DNA of 64,000 bases from Smittia aterrima. Its lineage: Eukaryota; Arthropoda; Insecta; Diptera; Chironomidae. The translations under genes and the position numbers were made by a program. The stretch lies in contig CP093830.1 in NCBI GenBank assembly GCA_033063855.1, positions 21,328,854 through 21,392,853 on the forward strand. The letters run 5' to 3'. Below, one piece after another: positions 10,211-20,400 of the stretch. The notes beneath the pieces are model-generated. The model saw only the letters and a list, made by a program, of their open reading frames with translations, ran no database searches and was not told the DNA's origin. Within the stretch, counting starts at the first letter, position 1. Each line of letters begins with the position of its first letter.

Positions 10211-11527
10211 ATGGACGTAATCTCATCAGCAGAAAATATCAAGATAATAGCAAAGAAGCGAAAGCTCGAGGAGGAAACAAAAGTTGGAGCAATAGAAGTT
10301 TCAAGTGAAGCACATAACAAAAAAATCAAATTCTCTAACCTAACTTTTAGCAACATGGATCCCCTGGAATATTTCTCACGCTTTCTCGATATTCTCGAAA
10401 TGATTTTCTCTCATTTCACGGCCAGAGAATTGATTGAGTCTTCAGAGATCAATCCAAATTATTACAACTTCATCGCATCATCGAAAGATCTCATGGAGAA
10501 AATTCAAGTTGTTATAAATAAGAACCCAGCTGCGATCACGATTGCAGAAGATTACAATTTACTGAAAAACAGTTCGAGATTATATCAAAATATTAAATTC
10601 ATGGGACACAATTCAGATGAAAATAATCATATGGGAATATACTACGACTACTCTATTACCACTTTGACACTCGATTTACTTCAAAGTAAGACTCACGAAT
10701 GGAAAAAGGTTTCACTCGACGCTGTTGATATTGAAATGCGCGATTTGTGGAAACTTTTCTCATCAATCGAATCGTCAGTTGAAAGCATTTCGATCACTGG
10801 GGAAATTTATACAATAATATACGACCACCGATTAAATTATAAATCTTTCAAAGCTTTAAAGTTTCCAAATCTAAAGAAATTGGAACTGGGTATTGCTTTC
10901 TATTCCTATTGGAGTAAACCTTATGTCCAGTTTTTGTTTAACTCTGTTTCAATCGAAGAACTTTATCTTCGACGTTCTTTTGATATCGACGATGTAACAA
11001 AACTGCTCGAAAACTTCGACAAACTAACAAGCCTCACGGTTACAGTTACAAATATGAATCAAATCATCCAAAAGCAATTGTGGAAACGATTTAAATTCAA
11101 GCTCAAACGTTTGAATATTCTACATCTTAACCCGTATATACGATCAAATGTTCGGGAATTCCTTGATTCTCAAAGCGACCATCTCGAAGAGTTAAAGATC
11201 GAACTACGTTATGACAAAGAAACTTTCGAAGTGATCATGAAATTGCCAAAGCTCAAAAGTTTATGCCTCGAGGATTTTCGTGATTTGCCGGAGAACGAAA
11301 TTCCAAATAAATTTTCAAGTTCAATCACTGAACTAAACATCGAACAATCCTGGCATAAGTCAGTGATTGACGCTGTCCGCTTAAAATTTCTATTAGACTC
11401 ATTGCCAAACGTTAAAAGAATTAGCCTATGGACGATCGATGAAGAAATGTTGAAAATGTTTAAATCAATGAAAAGGAAGTTTGAAGTGAAAGTTTTAAAG
11501 GAAATCTTAAACTTCGAAGAAATTTAA
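10211..11527 (+). CDS. F-box/LRR protein FBL5 (type A linker)
   Basis: A 438-residue protein. The tail has KKRKLEEETK as in FBL3. The F-box reads MDPLEYFSRFLDILEMIFSH with a divergent second half (ARELIESSEINPNYYNF). The linker TTLTLDLLQSKTHEWKK is a diverged type A. Leucine-rich segments include FPNLKKLELGI, SIEELYLRR, LTSLTVTV, LPKLKSLCLED and LPNVKRISLWT; the C-terminus ends KVLKEILNFEEI. It shares its tail and its INKNPAAI segment with FBL3, so the two are probably a local duplicate pair. Confidence 0.77.
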   Translation: MDVISSAENIKIIAKKRKLEEETKVGAIEVSSEAHNKKIKFSNLTFSNMDPLEYFSRFLDILEMIFSHFTARELIESSEINPNYYNFIASSKDLMEKIQVVINKNPAAITIAEDYNLLKNSSRLYQNIKFMGHNSDENNHMGIYYDYSITTLTLDLLQSKTHEWKKVSLDAVDIEMRDLWKLFSSIESSVESISITGEIYTIIYDHRLNYKSFKALKFPNLKKLELGIAFYSYWSKPYVQFLFNSVSIEELYLRRSFDIDDVTKLLENFDKLTSLTVTVTNMNQIIQKQLWKRFKFKLKRLNILHLNPYIRSNVREFLDSQSDHLEELKIELRYDKETFEVIMKLPKLKSLCLEDFRDLPENEIPNKFSSSITELNIEQSWHKSVIDAVRLKFLLDSLPNVKRISLWTIDEEMLKMFKSMKRKFEVKVLKEILNFEEI

Positions 11528-11819
11528 ACAAGAAGATGAAATAAAATTTAATTTCATCCAAAATGTAAAATGCATTGAGACCTTTGTTTCTAAATATTAA
11601 AATAAATGTATTTTCTCACTTTCAAATATTTTAACTCAGAACGATCCTTGTCGATCGAAGGGTTTATAAAGTTGTAGAATTTATTTGTCTTCTAAGGAGC
11701 GTTTCGTCTGAGTAACTTGAGCAAAAAATTTATTAAAAAAAAACTCAAAACTTGACAATAAAACTTTTATTAATTGAAAATACTTCGGCGATTTAAACAA
11801 TTTTCATTGCTGACTTCTT

Positions 11820-12131
11820 TTAAATGCATGGACACCGGAGAGAAAGTGGTTTGATGGGGAAGTTCGACCAACCAGATCTGTCGACTCCAATTGCAGTTCC
11901 TCCGCAGCCAAGTCCACTGTAAATCGTGCAACGATAATTTCCGCTTGCGAATCCGGAGACGAAGGGACCTCCAACGAGATTAATGCAAGTGTTTGTGCTT
12001 CCGACTCCGATGCAATTTGTTTTTCCTCTGTTCTTGCAGACGTTGATTGTTCCACCTCCGCCAAGACACCAAGCGTTGGATCCCACGACGATCACGGCAA
12101 GAACCAGAACGAAGAAAAGTGAACGATTCAT
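11820..12131 (-). CDS. Small secreted cysteine-rich protein, family not recognised
   Basis: 103 residues. An N-terminal signal peptide is clear (MNRSLFFVLVLAVIVVGSNA, likely cleaved before WCLGGGG). The mature part of about 83 residues has eight cysteines and is rich in glycine, with VCKNRG, NCIGVG, TCINLVGG, YRCTIYSGLGCGG and a C-terminal LRCPCI. The spacing C-x-x-Y-S-x-x-x-C-x-G, with a late S-x-x-C-x-C, resembles small extracellular crystallin-like or inhibitor-like proteins seen in fungi and bacteria, but I cannot assign a family. It would be exported and disulphide-stabilised; an antimicrobial, inhibitor or structural role is speculation. It is transcribed opposite to the FBL genes around it and is visibly richer in GC and glycine codons than they are. 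Confidence 0.7.
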   Translation of the reverse strand: MNRSLFFVLVLAVIVVGSNAWCLGGGGTINVCKNRGKTNCIGVGSTNTCINLVGGPFVSGFASGNYRCTIYSGLGCGGTAIGVDRSGWSNFPIKPLSLRCPCI

Positions 12132-12190
12132 TTTAAAAATAATTATTTTTCAACTTGACTCAAGCAACAGCTTTTGAATATTTATGGAAG

Positions 12191-12215
12191 ACTGAGAGTT
12201 TACTCAGCTTTTATA
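12191..12215 (-). promoter_or_regulatory. TATA-like and initiator-like pair before the secreted protein gene
   Basis: On the minus strand TATAAAAG (12,215-12,208) is followed about 20 nt later by TCAGT (12,195-12,191), the arthropod initiator consensus, some 60 nt before the ATG. The spacing is a little shorter than the usual 25-30 nt, so the exact start site is uncertain. Confidence 0.45.
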
Positions 12216-12465
12216 CATTTTTTAACCGGCGCTAGGGGAAACCCGAGAACGAAAAAGAACCGAATGAATAATGAGATGACAAATTACTGCACAAGACTCT
12301 CAAGCGAATGAAAACATTTCTCGGAAATCAAAATTTCTTATCAACTTTGTTGACTTGAAATTAATTAAGAGAGCAAATGATTATAAGCTAAAGATCGCAA
12401 ATGGGAATTCCATAATGAAGATAGATAATGAAGAACTTCTTGTTCATTGCTCGTTTTATTAAAAT

Positions 12466-12595
12466 ACATTCATGGAATTAAATTATTCTTTCTTCGGAGG
12501 GAATCACAAAAAAAAATCATTCATCTTCTTCGTCTTCGCTGATTCGATGCATGACATGCGATCGAACAACTAACGATTTCTAAGTCAAACAACAA
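12466..12595 (-). pseudogene. Remnant C of the Atg4 3' end
   Basis: Shortest of three remnants. It shares with Atg4 the 3' flank (CTTCGGAGGGAATCACAAAA) and the acidic C-terminus (TCATCTTCTTCGTCTTCGCT), then decays after CATGCGATCGA. It lies between the secreted protein gene and the FBL6 promoter. The rest of 12,216-12,465 holds nothing I recognise. Confidence 0.7.
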
Positions 12596-12621
12596 AGAAT
12601 TAGCTGTTCACTTTGAAATTT

Positions 12622-12659
12622 TGTAGTTTACCTGCGGATTTACGTTCTAATAAGAATTC
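12622..12659 (+). promoter_or_regulatory. FBL-family upstream box, FBL6
   Basis: GTAGTTTACCTGCGGATTTA then CGTTCTAATAAGAATTC: one change in the first box and an imperfect palindrome. The 5'UTR intron follows at about 12,730-12,792. Confidence 0.6.
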
Positions 12660-12807
12660 AAGTTAAAAAAAGGATAAAAGAAAAACTTTTGCTATCGCTT
12701 GACACATTCGACTCTCAACATTTGAGGAAGTAAGACGCGCTCTCCTGAAGATTCAAGAAAAAAAATATTTATTTCAATTTAATTTTCTTAAGATAAAAGA
12801 TTTAAAA

Positions 12808-14242
12808 ATGGACGTTATTTCATCAGCAGTTGATATCAAGAAAATATCATTTAAGCGAAAGCTCGAGAAGGAAACGACATCAGAAATTTCAAGTGAAGAA
12901 CATAAAAAGAAAATTAACTTTGCTGAGTACAAAATGGATCCGTTGGAATATTTCTCACGTTTTCTTGACATCCCTGAGATGATATTCGATCATTTCACGG
13001 GCAAGGAATTGTTAGAAATTTCAGAAGTCAATCCAAGCTACTACAACTTCATCGCATCATCGAAAGCTCTCATGGAAAAAATTAAAATAATTTTTGATAA
13101 GGAGCATAAGCTGGAGACTTCAGAAGATTACAATTTGCTGAAGAACAGCTCGAGATTGTATCAAAACATTGAAATCCGACGAGAAATTGACGAAGCTTAT
13201 TATCTAGACAAAGACGACGGGGATTATCTAGACGAAGACGACGGGGATTATCTAGACGAAGACGACGGGGATTATCTAGACGAAGACGACTACATGAACA
13301 TAATCAATTTGGAAAATGAGTTTTTTTTTTAAAAAGTCTCGTGATTGGAAAAACGTTTTATTACAAAATGTTTATTTTAAAACAAAACTCGATTTGTGGA
13401 AATTGCTCTCATCAATCGAATCGTCAGTGGAAAGTCTTTATGTTTCTAATGAGCTACAAAATCATAATGTACCAGGTCTTCCATTTGATGAAGATGATTC
13501 AGATATTGTATCTTTCGGAACTTTAAATTTTCCAAAGCTAAAAGAATTGAAATTGAATCTTTGTTCACATTCAGATTTGAGTGAAACGTTTGTGACATTT
13601 CTGTCAAACTCTTTTTCAATCGAAACACTTGACTTAGGTGATAACTTCAATTATGATATTACTTTTAAAAATAAGCTCAAAAACTTCATAAATATAAAAA
13701 CTCTCAAGCTTGGATCAGATCGCATAACTCAAATTTTCGAAGATGATTCTTGGAAAAAATTTCAATTTAAGTTGAAAAGTTTGACTGTGATTATTGACTC
13801 TTTCAAGGAACAATCAAATCTTCTGAATTTCCTAAAATCACAAAGCGACAATCTCGAGGAGTTGACAGTCTCATGTTGCTACGACAAAGAAATCTTAGAT
13901 GTGATTATGAAAATGCCAAAGCTCAAAAATCTTTGCCTCGATTCATTTTTGGGTTTGTATATAGAACAAATTCCAAATGAAGTTTCTTCCTCAATCACTG
14001 AACTGCAATTAAAAACTGAGATTAATGCTGACACCCTAAAGATTCTTTTGAAGTTAATGCCGAACGTAAGGAGAATTAGCCTCTACTCAGGCTTTGCAAA
14101 AAAGTCTAAAATGTTTAAATCAATGAAAAAAAACTTTAGAGAGATCCCTAAAATGATAGAAGTTGACAGAGAGGAACTGGAAGAATTTTTGAACGATGGA
14201 TGTAATGCTGTTCTATTCTCTAAAAAAATATGTTCATTTTGA
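12808..14242 (+). pseudogene. F-box/LRR gene FBL6 with a frameshift in a T tract (type B)
   Basis: Two overlapping frames cover one FBL gene. Bases 12,808-13,332 encode the tail, a normal F-box and the linker up to INLENEFFF; bases 13,316-14,242 continue with KKSRDWKNVLLQNVYFKTKL and the whole leucine-rich region. The switch falls in a run of ten T at about 13,321-13,330 where FBL2 reads TTCTTTCTTAAC. All downstream sequence is otherwise open, so this may be a recent pseudogene, an indel error in a homopolymer, or slippage. The linker carries three perfect 24-bp repeats (13,213-13,284, peptide DDGDYLDE). The C-terminus (REELEEFLNDGC) resembles untranslated flank of FBL2 read in frame. Atg4 copy 1 lies 195 bp downstream in convergent orientation. 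Confidence 0.75.
13213..13284 (+). repeat. 24-bp tandem repeat, three perfect copies
   Basis: The unit begins GACGACGGGGATTATCTAGA and is 24 bp long. It adds eight acidic residues per copy (DDGDYLDE) to the FBL6 linker and leaves the frame intact. FBL2 has a single DGDYLDED-like copy at the homologous site, so this is a local expansion. Confidence 0.9.
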
Positions 14243-14436
14243 AGTTTTGGAGTTTTGGAAATTAAGATTCGTTCACTTTTCTTCGTTTAAGTTCTGACCG
14301 TGAGTCAGTAAAAGTATCGAATCTTCAATAAATTCATGAAATTAAATTAAACTCTTTTATTATTTTGTCTTCGGATGGGATCACAAAAAAAATTAATCAT
14401 AAGTCGATGGTCGGGGAATGTAAAATTAAATCAATT

Positions 14437-16199
14437 TCAGACAATGACAAAGTCTTCAATTCCATCGTCTTCTTCGTCTTCACTGAATCGATTCGTGGCA
14501 TGCGATCGAGGATCTGGTGAAGGAAAGTTGTTTCTAACGATGAGATGCTCAACATCTTGATCTCTGAGTCGACCAGCACAGAACGAGAACATCGGATAGT
14601 TGTATTCAAGTCCGAAGCTTCTTTGTGGAGTCACACAATTCTGTTGATGATGAGGTCGCTCGATGTAATTTTTCACTGGGAGGAGATAAGGTTGAACGCT
14701 GCTTTGAAATCGATCGTAGTCGTTCTTCGAAGAGATGTAGAATCCTAAGCAACAACTTGGATCCATTTTCGTTATTTTCATTTTTCTCGCTGACTTGCAA
14801 TGAAAGCTTGCGAGAGAAAAGTTCTCAGTGTTGACATCACACATGTCTTGGCAGTAATGAGGATCGAGATGAATAAGTTTATCGTCTTGATATCCAACAA
14901 AATAAAGTGAATGCTTTGGTCGTCCTCCAATAATCCCAATGCACCATTCGAGACTCAGCATCGCTTTCAGACAATCGCCGTAGATTGGATTTAACTTGTC
15001 GTGACCCAATCGAAGCGGAATAAGAAGAATCAAAGATTTCCAAGTTGAAAGTACACGAGACGACGATGAACTCGGAAGATTTTGGTTTTGTTTCCACGGC
15101 ACTGATTGGTTTTCTCGAGAGTAACATTCATCAAAGATGTCTTGATTGTAGATTGTGCAGTCTTGCGCTACGTAAACATGAAGCGACGCCAAATCGAGAT
15201 TCTCACGAGCTGATTGCTTCACTGCTTGTTTCAAGAGATGAGCAACAGCTCCAGGTCCATACCATTCGCCAACTTTCTTTCCAGTCGTTTTCCCAATTTC
15301 AACAAGAGAATGAATCGAGAATGGACTGTTCCTCGATATTTGATCACCGAACCATCTGACGATTCTACGATGAATGTGATCTTCTGCTGTTGATGTGATT
15401 TGTGAGTCAGGATCGTAACGCCAACTTCTTCCAAGGAAGTGAATCACCAACGCTTGAGCTAACAACATTTGTCCTGAGCGAATCATGCAACCCCAGCCAC
15501 AATCAGAAGTGTATCCACCGCTCGATAGGTTGCTCGTTGGTTCGACACTCATCATGGCAAAATCTCTTCGGTAAGTCATCCACAATCGGGAAATAAAATC
15601 TTTCTTGAATCCATCGATTCCTTCTTCGTAGTTGCCAGCAACATCTTGACCAGTTTCTTCAGCTGGTTCAATAGCTCGATCAATGGAATCATTGTCTCCG
15701 TCAGTGCTTGTTGGTGTTTGAGCATTCACATAAACTTCTGACGATGTCGGCAGCTCTTCGTGCATGGATGAGGTCATCAATTTATTTTCAAAGTTCACTG
15801 TCAAGTTCTTTAATTCAACGGAAGCTTCCATTGAAGGCAACGGAGTCATTTTGTTGTGGTAACATCTGCCAAGAACCCAAATTGCTGACTCTTTGCTGAA
15901 GTTTGACTTCATCTTCCCACTCCAACCGTATTTCATGTTGTGCCATAGCGAAATTATCTTTGTTTCCACTTTGTCCTTGAAGTCATCGTTTATGTTCAAA
16001 CTCCTGTTTGGCGATCCTAAAACTAATTAAGGCTGATCAATGAGAGGTCGTTAGAGGACAGGGACAATTGTTTACCTTGAGATTGTGCAGTTTCCGAGAC
16101 AACTCGACTTGGGCTTTCATTCTGTTGTTGACTCGTCGCTGAGTTCGATGGCGAAAACGATTCTGTAAGTCTGGAAAGAACTGAATTCTTGTTCAGCAT
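14437..16199 (-). CDS. Atg4: Atg4 cysteine protease, copy 1
   Basis: Two exons, 16,199-16,076 and 16,016-14,437, give 567 residues. It is a C54-family autophagy protease that cleaves Atg8/LC3 precursors and delipidates Atg8 in the cytosol. Catalytic cysteine 218 lies in SDCGWGCMIRSGQM; the Asp-x-His pair is D426 and H428 in HLDPHYCQD; tryptophan- and glycine-rich motifs (RRDFAMM, GEWYGPG, GGRPKHSLYFVG) are intact. The N-terminal region of about 180 residues is longer than in the human short paralogues. The first ATG (MLNKNSVLSRL) is chosen because the 59-nt intron then joins in frame. It differs from copy 2 at only two residues in the long exon (DQISR versus DQVSR; KITKM versus KIMKM), and the intron is identical. 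It is arranged head to head with the cnn-like gene and convergent with FBL6. Confidence 0.92.
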
Positions 16200-16297
16200 T
16201 TCTTCATTCCAGCTTTAGCAGTTGATCAAGGAAAAGTTTGTGCAAAATTTAATTTTTTGTTTGTTTACTTTTTGCACAAATCGAAACTTTGGAGAAC
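16200..16297. promoter_or_regulatory. Bidirectional promoter of Atg4 copy 1 and the cnn-like gene
   Basis: Ninety-eight bases separate the two start codons. The half next to Atg4 is almost identical to the corresponding region at about 62,035-62,103, whereas the half next to the cnn-like gene is diverged: 62,035-62,060 carries a 13-base insertion and a different continuation. No TATA box is evident. Confidence 0.55.
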
Positions 16298-17219
16298 ATG
16301 ACCAAGTCACATAAAGAAAAATTTAAAAAAATTGTTCAACTGCTCGATCAAAGCAAACTTTTAATTTCTCAGATTTTTAAAGAAATGGCAAAAGGTTTTT
16401 GTGTGAGGGAATTTGAAGAGCAGCTTCAATCACTGAAGAAAGAAAATTTCAATCTCAAGCTTCGCATTTATTTTCTTGAGCAAAAGGAGCAAATAAAAAA
16501 TGATTCAGAAGCTGAAACGATTTATCAAGAAAATATTAATTTGAAGGTAAACTCGATTTCACCAGAAACTTTTAATAAAAACTTTTATTCTCCAAAGATT
16601 GACAATAAGAATTTGCTAGAGAAGATAAATGAAAACCAGGATTTACTTAAATCTGCAGCGAAAGCGATTGAGCTCCTTGAAGAAGAAAAATCAATTAAAA
16701 AATGTGAAATGAATGAAAGAATTAATTATTTGAATGAGAAAGTTTCAACGCTCCAGCAATCTCTGAAATTATCTGAAAAGTTAACAGAAAGAAATTGCAG
16801 ACATCGAATGAAGGAACTGGCTCAGAATTTTCAAAAGCAAATTCTCAAACTCGAAAGGGAATTAAATTCAAGAAATGTTAAAGGAAATGTCATTCTCAAT
16901 GTAAATGCGACGACTTAATGAAAATTCAATTTTTTAATCAAATTTTCTTTTAAGAATTTTACAGATATTTCTTCTGATAACTTTAACGTCAAGAGATCAC
17001 GGCGAGATAAAGTAATGAAACTTTCTCAAGACGATTCTCGATTGAAAGTTTATTTTCTCGAGCGACAAATTCAGGAAAATTTAAAAATTGGAATGTCCAA
17101 CGAGAACACTAAGAAGGTGACTTAATTAATTAAATTAAACAATCTCCTAAGAAACAATTTCTCAACAGACTCTAGCATCGCTCAATGAAATTCTCAGAAG
17201 CCTTAAATTACAAAAATAA
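16298..17219 (+). CDS. Short centrosomin-like protein with a CM1 motif
   Basis: Four exons (16,298-16,546, 16,598-16,900, 16,955-17,116, 17,169-17,219), all in frame, give about 254 residues; centrosomin itself is over three times longer. Residues about 30-65 are a clear CM1 motif (GFCVREFEEQLQSLKKENFN, then LKLRIYFLEQ), which in centrosomin and CDK5RAP2 activates gamma-tubulin ring complexes. Exon 2 matches the start of centrosomin exon 2 (LLKSAAKAIELLEEE). Exon 3 contains DDSRLKVYFLERQIQEN, which looks like a second, partial CM1-like stretch. The rest is coiled coil. Intron positions after exon 1 match the full gene at 61,430, showing a DNA-level duplication. The reading frame is still open, so it may be a functional short paralogue. 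Exon 1 intron (51 nt) is itself open in frame. The start ATG follows a region shared with the copy at 61,978. Confidence 0.65.
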
Positions 17220-17490
17220 TAAAAATTGTGTAACGAACTTCTTCAATTCATATTTTCTATTCGAACTTCGCTTGAAAGCGGAGGAAGACTTTAAAAAAAT
17301 CGAACAAAACATAAACAAAAATCAAATTCAGTTTCGTCTGTGCGTTTATTCATCGCGGTCGGGTATCCGCTGTCTCACATTCTCGTTTGTTAAACAAAAT
17401 GATTTAACTTAGTGATTCTCAACGAAATGATGAGAGGAAAAGAGATAAATTTGATAGCTTAATTATCTTAGAAGTGTTTTTGACGTGAAA

Positions 17491-20400
17491 ATGAATCTCA
17501 AGCAATTCCTGAAATCGTTTTTATTGCTGTGCTTGTTTTTCGAGACTTGCAGACCTTCTCCTTCAGCTGCCCGACATCATCAATGCAATCACGAGCATCC
17601 TAAAGCACACGAAGTAAGTAAATCCTTTCACGAGTTTCTTTTAAAATGTAATCTCGCTTAGCTTTGTCGTTTCGCGAAAAAAAAAGAGTAATGATGACTT
17701 GAAAAGAGTTGTGTGATTATGAAATCGTGAGATGATGATATATTGGAGTTAATAACTAACAAATGTATACACAAGAGATTCGCTTGGATTCCAAAGAAAC
17801 CGAAAAACATGCAAGAAAGCTCAAGAGTGAAATTATGCAACGAAACTCCATTATTGATATATTTTATAAAACATACACGCATAGTCCGAACATTTCGGCG
17901 CTTATCTAATCGCAAAGTGGCGGCGCTGAGTTTATCGACTCGTTAATCAAAGTGAAAGAAAGTTTTTTTTTGTGTGTTCGTTGCCCATCAAAAAACGTGA
18001 GCGATTGAAAAAAATTTGCATAATTACTTAAGAGCTGTGGACAGCGGAGAGTTTTCGGAACAAATCGATAATCAATTCTTGACACAACATCGTTTCTATT
18101 TGTCGTTTTCACTTTCGGCCGCCTCAGATCAACGTTTTGTATCGACAATCAACTTGATCGGCTCAACAATCGTCAATGCGATCGAAGGTGAAAAGAATTT
18201 TTAAAAGAGAAATCGCAAATGGAATTGAATTAACAACTTTTTTTTTGCATTATCTATTCGAAGAGTGTTTTAACTCCGTTTTTGCAACATCACTCGTAAT
18301 TACGACTCTCGAATGAAATTATTTCATCGCCACAAAAATTTCTTATTTCAAGCGATGCGTCTTTTGAACATGCTTTGATTATAAAGTGGTTAAGATCTGC
18401 TCTAATGGTTTAACTAAAGCGACGGGTGACACACGAAAAGTTGCACAAAAAAACACGAGTCTCTTCTTGAAAGCATAACTTGTTTTACGAAAGAGAAGAA
18501 TGGAAAGGAAAAGTGAACTGACAACTGCAGCAGTTTCATTCGCGATAGAAAGTGTATTAATAGGTTAACTCTTTCAAATAGATCGTTTATGTCATTTGCT
18601 GTTTGTTGAGAGCGAGATTCACGGTCGGTCACAAGCATTTCATACTTGAGATTCTCACTTTGCTTCTATACAGTTGCTCGACCTCGCCTAACAACAGTCG
18701 CTCTCAACTTTCCGTCAATGTTTGTTGCAAATAAATTGCATCAAGTTCAAGTTGAGTCACAATTATCGTCGCGCTTTCAGCCAATTAACATTGGTAAATG
18801 AGCTTGACGGTTGGCTGCTTGAGACAGAACTTGCGCAAATACCAATTCATATTTCGGATATCTGTTAGATTTGCCATTAAACAAAACAATCGCCAGGCAC
18901 GAACCAGTTAACGAGATTTCGTTATACCAAACTTCGTTTTTAAAAGTCACGATTTATGAGCTGATTGTATCTTCGACTTGAATTCTGATTTACCAATAAG
19001 CTTAGAAATGAAATAATAACAATCATCTATCATTGTTCCGTGTTCAGGTGATTCACGGCGTCAATCTTGGGGAGCCTGAGCATATCATCAAGAAGCGAAG
19101 CATAGAACAACCTCTCAGAATTCTCATGTTTTACGATGATTCCGTTTACAGGTGAGTGAAGATTTGTGTTTGGAGGATAGGCAGCTTGGCCCTGGCCCTA
19201 ATCATAATATCATCTAATTTAACCTAATCTGTTAGATTCAGCGCAATTGCTTGTCGCTCAATTCTCATTTCCACATACATTGATATTTTTTTGATTTCGC
19301 AGATTAGACGAGGAAAAGTTTCAATTAATAAATGTGAGTGCTTCAAATTGAATCGAATCGCGGAGTCGACTTGACATTTAAATCTTTTTCAGAATACAAT
19401 TTTGCCTGAAGCAATTAAGTTTTGGGAGAATTCGCTGTTTGTCAGAGAGACTAAAGTAAATTTTTTCATCACAAATGTTTGCGAAATATTAATTTAACTT
19501 TTATATCAGGAAGCGATAAGACTGAACCGAAAATGCGAGTCAACACAAGTTTTTATTAAGAACTCACTCACCCATTGCATCGATCAATGCAAGCCAATCA
19601 CGATGTGTGGAGAAGTTCAAGTGCCAGAAGAACATTTAGATCAGTGTCGAGTCTGCAATGCGACTGGTCAGAATTGCAGAAACGATCCAAACTCACGAAT
19701 TGGAAAAGGAATTCTCGGAGCGGATTTTATCTTCTACGTGAGTGCTCGACAAACCGAGAGATGTCATAAAGGTTTGACAGTTGGTTACGCCGCTCACTGC
19801 CAGCAAGAGTCAGTTCTTGATCGTCCCATTGCCGGTCATGCCAATCTTTGTCCTGATTCAATCACCACGAAACCACAAGAGCTACAAACTCTGCTGAGTA
19901 CGGTCAAACACGAGATTCTGCATGCTCTAGGCTTTTCCGTCAGCTTGTTTGCGTTCTTCCGCGATGAAAAAGGCGAACCTCGAACACCAAGAAAACCTGA
20001 TACGGGAAAGCCGTATTTGAATGAAAAGTAAGAGTCGAAACAAAGACAAGAAATTCCTGCTCAATGAAAGTGAATTAGAAAACTGTAGAAAGAAAAATCT
20101 TTGAGATTTCTGATCTAACTGATTTTTTTTCTCGCTGCCTCGAAGTCACACTTAGCTAGCTAGTTTATTGAACTTCCTGGAATCAATTTAAATGAGATTT
20201 TCTTTTACTTTATAGACTTCAAATCCATCAGTGGAGTAACGCTACAATAAGAAGAATAGTTCGTGACAAATGGGCTGTTCGGAGTGGAATAATTGCGAAA
20301 AATATTGACGTGATGGTCACACCTCGAGTGGTCGAAGAAGTGAGAAAACATTTCAACTGCTCAGAGATTGAAGGCGCCGAGCTCGAAGATCAAGGTGGAG

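Noticed and set aside
15045..15359. A 104-codon ORF antisense to Atg4, also present opposite copy 2
   Set aside because: It mirrors a conserved coding region on the other strand and lacks any independent support.
17614..19047. Additional gene in the long first intron of invadolysin
   Set aside because: The ORFs here are short, on both strands, with no motif, signal peptide or splice-linked partner.
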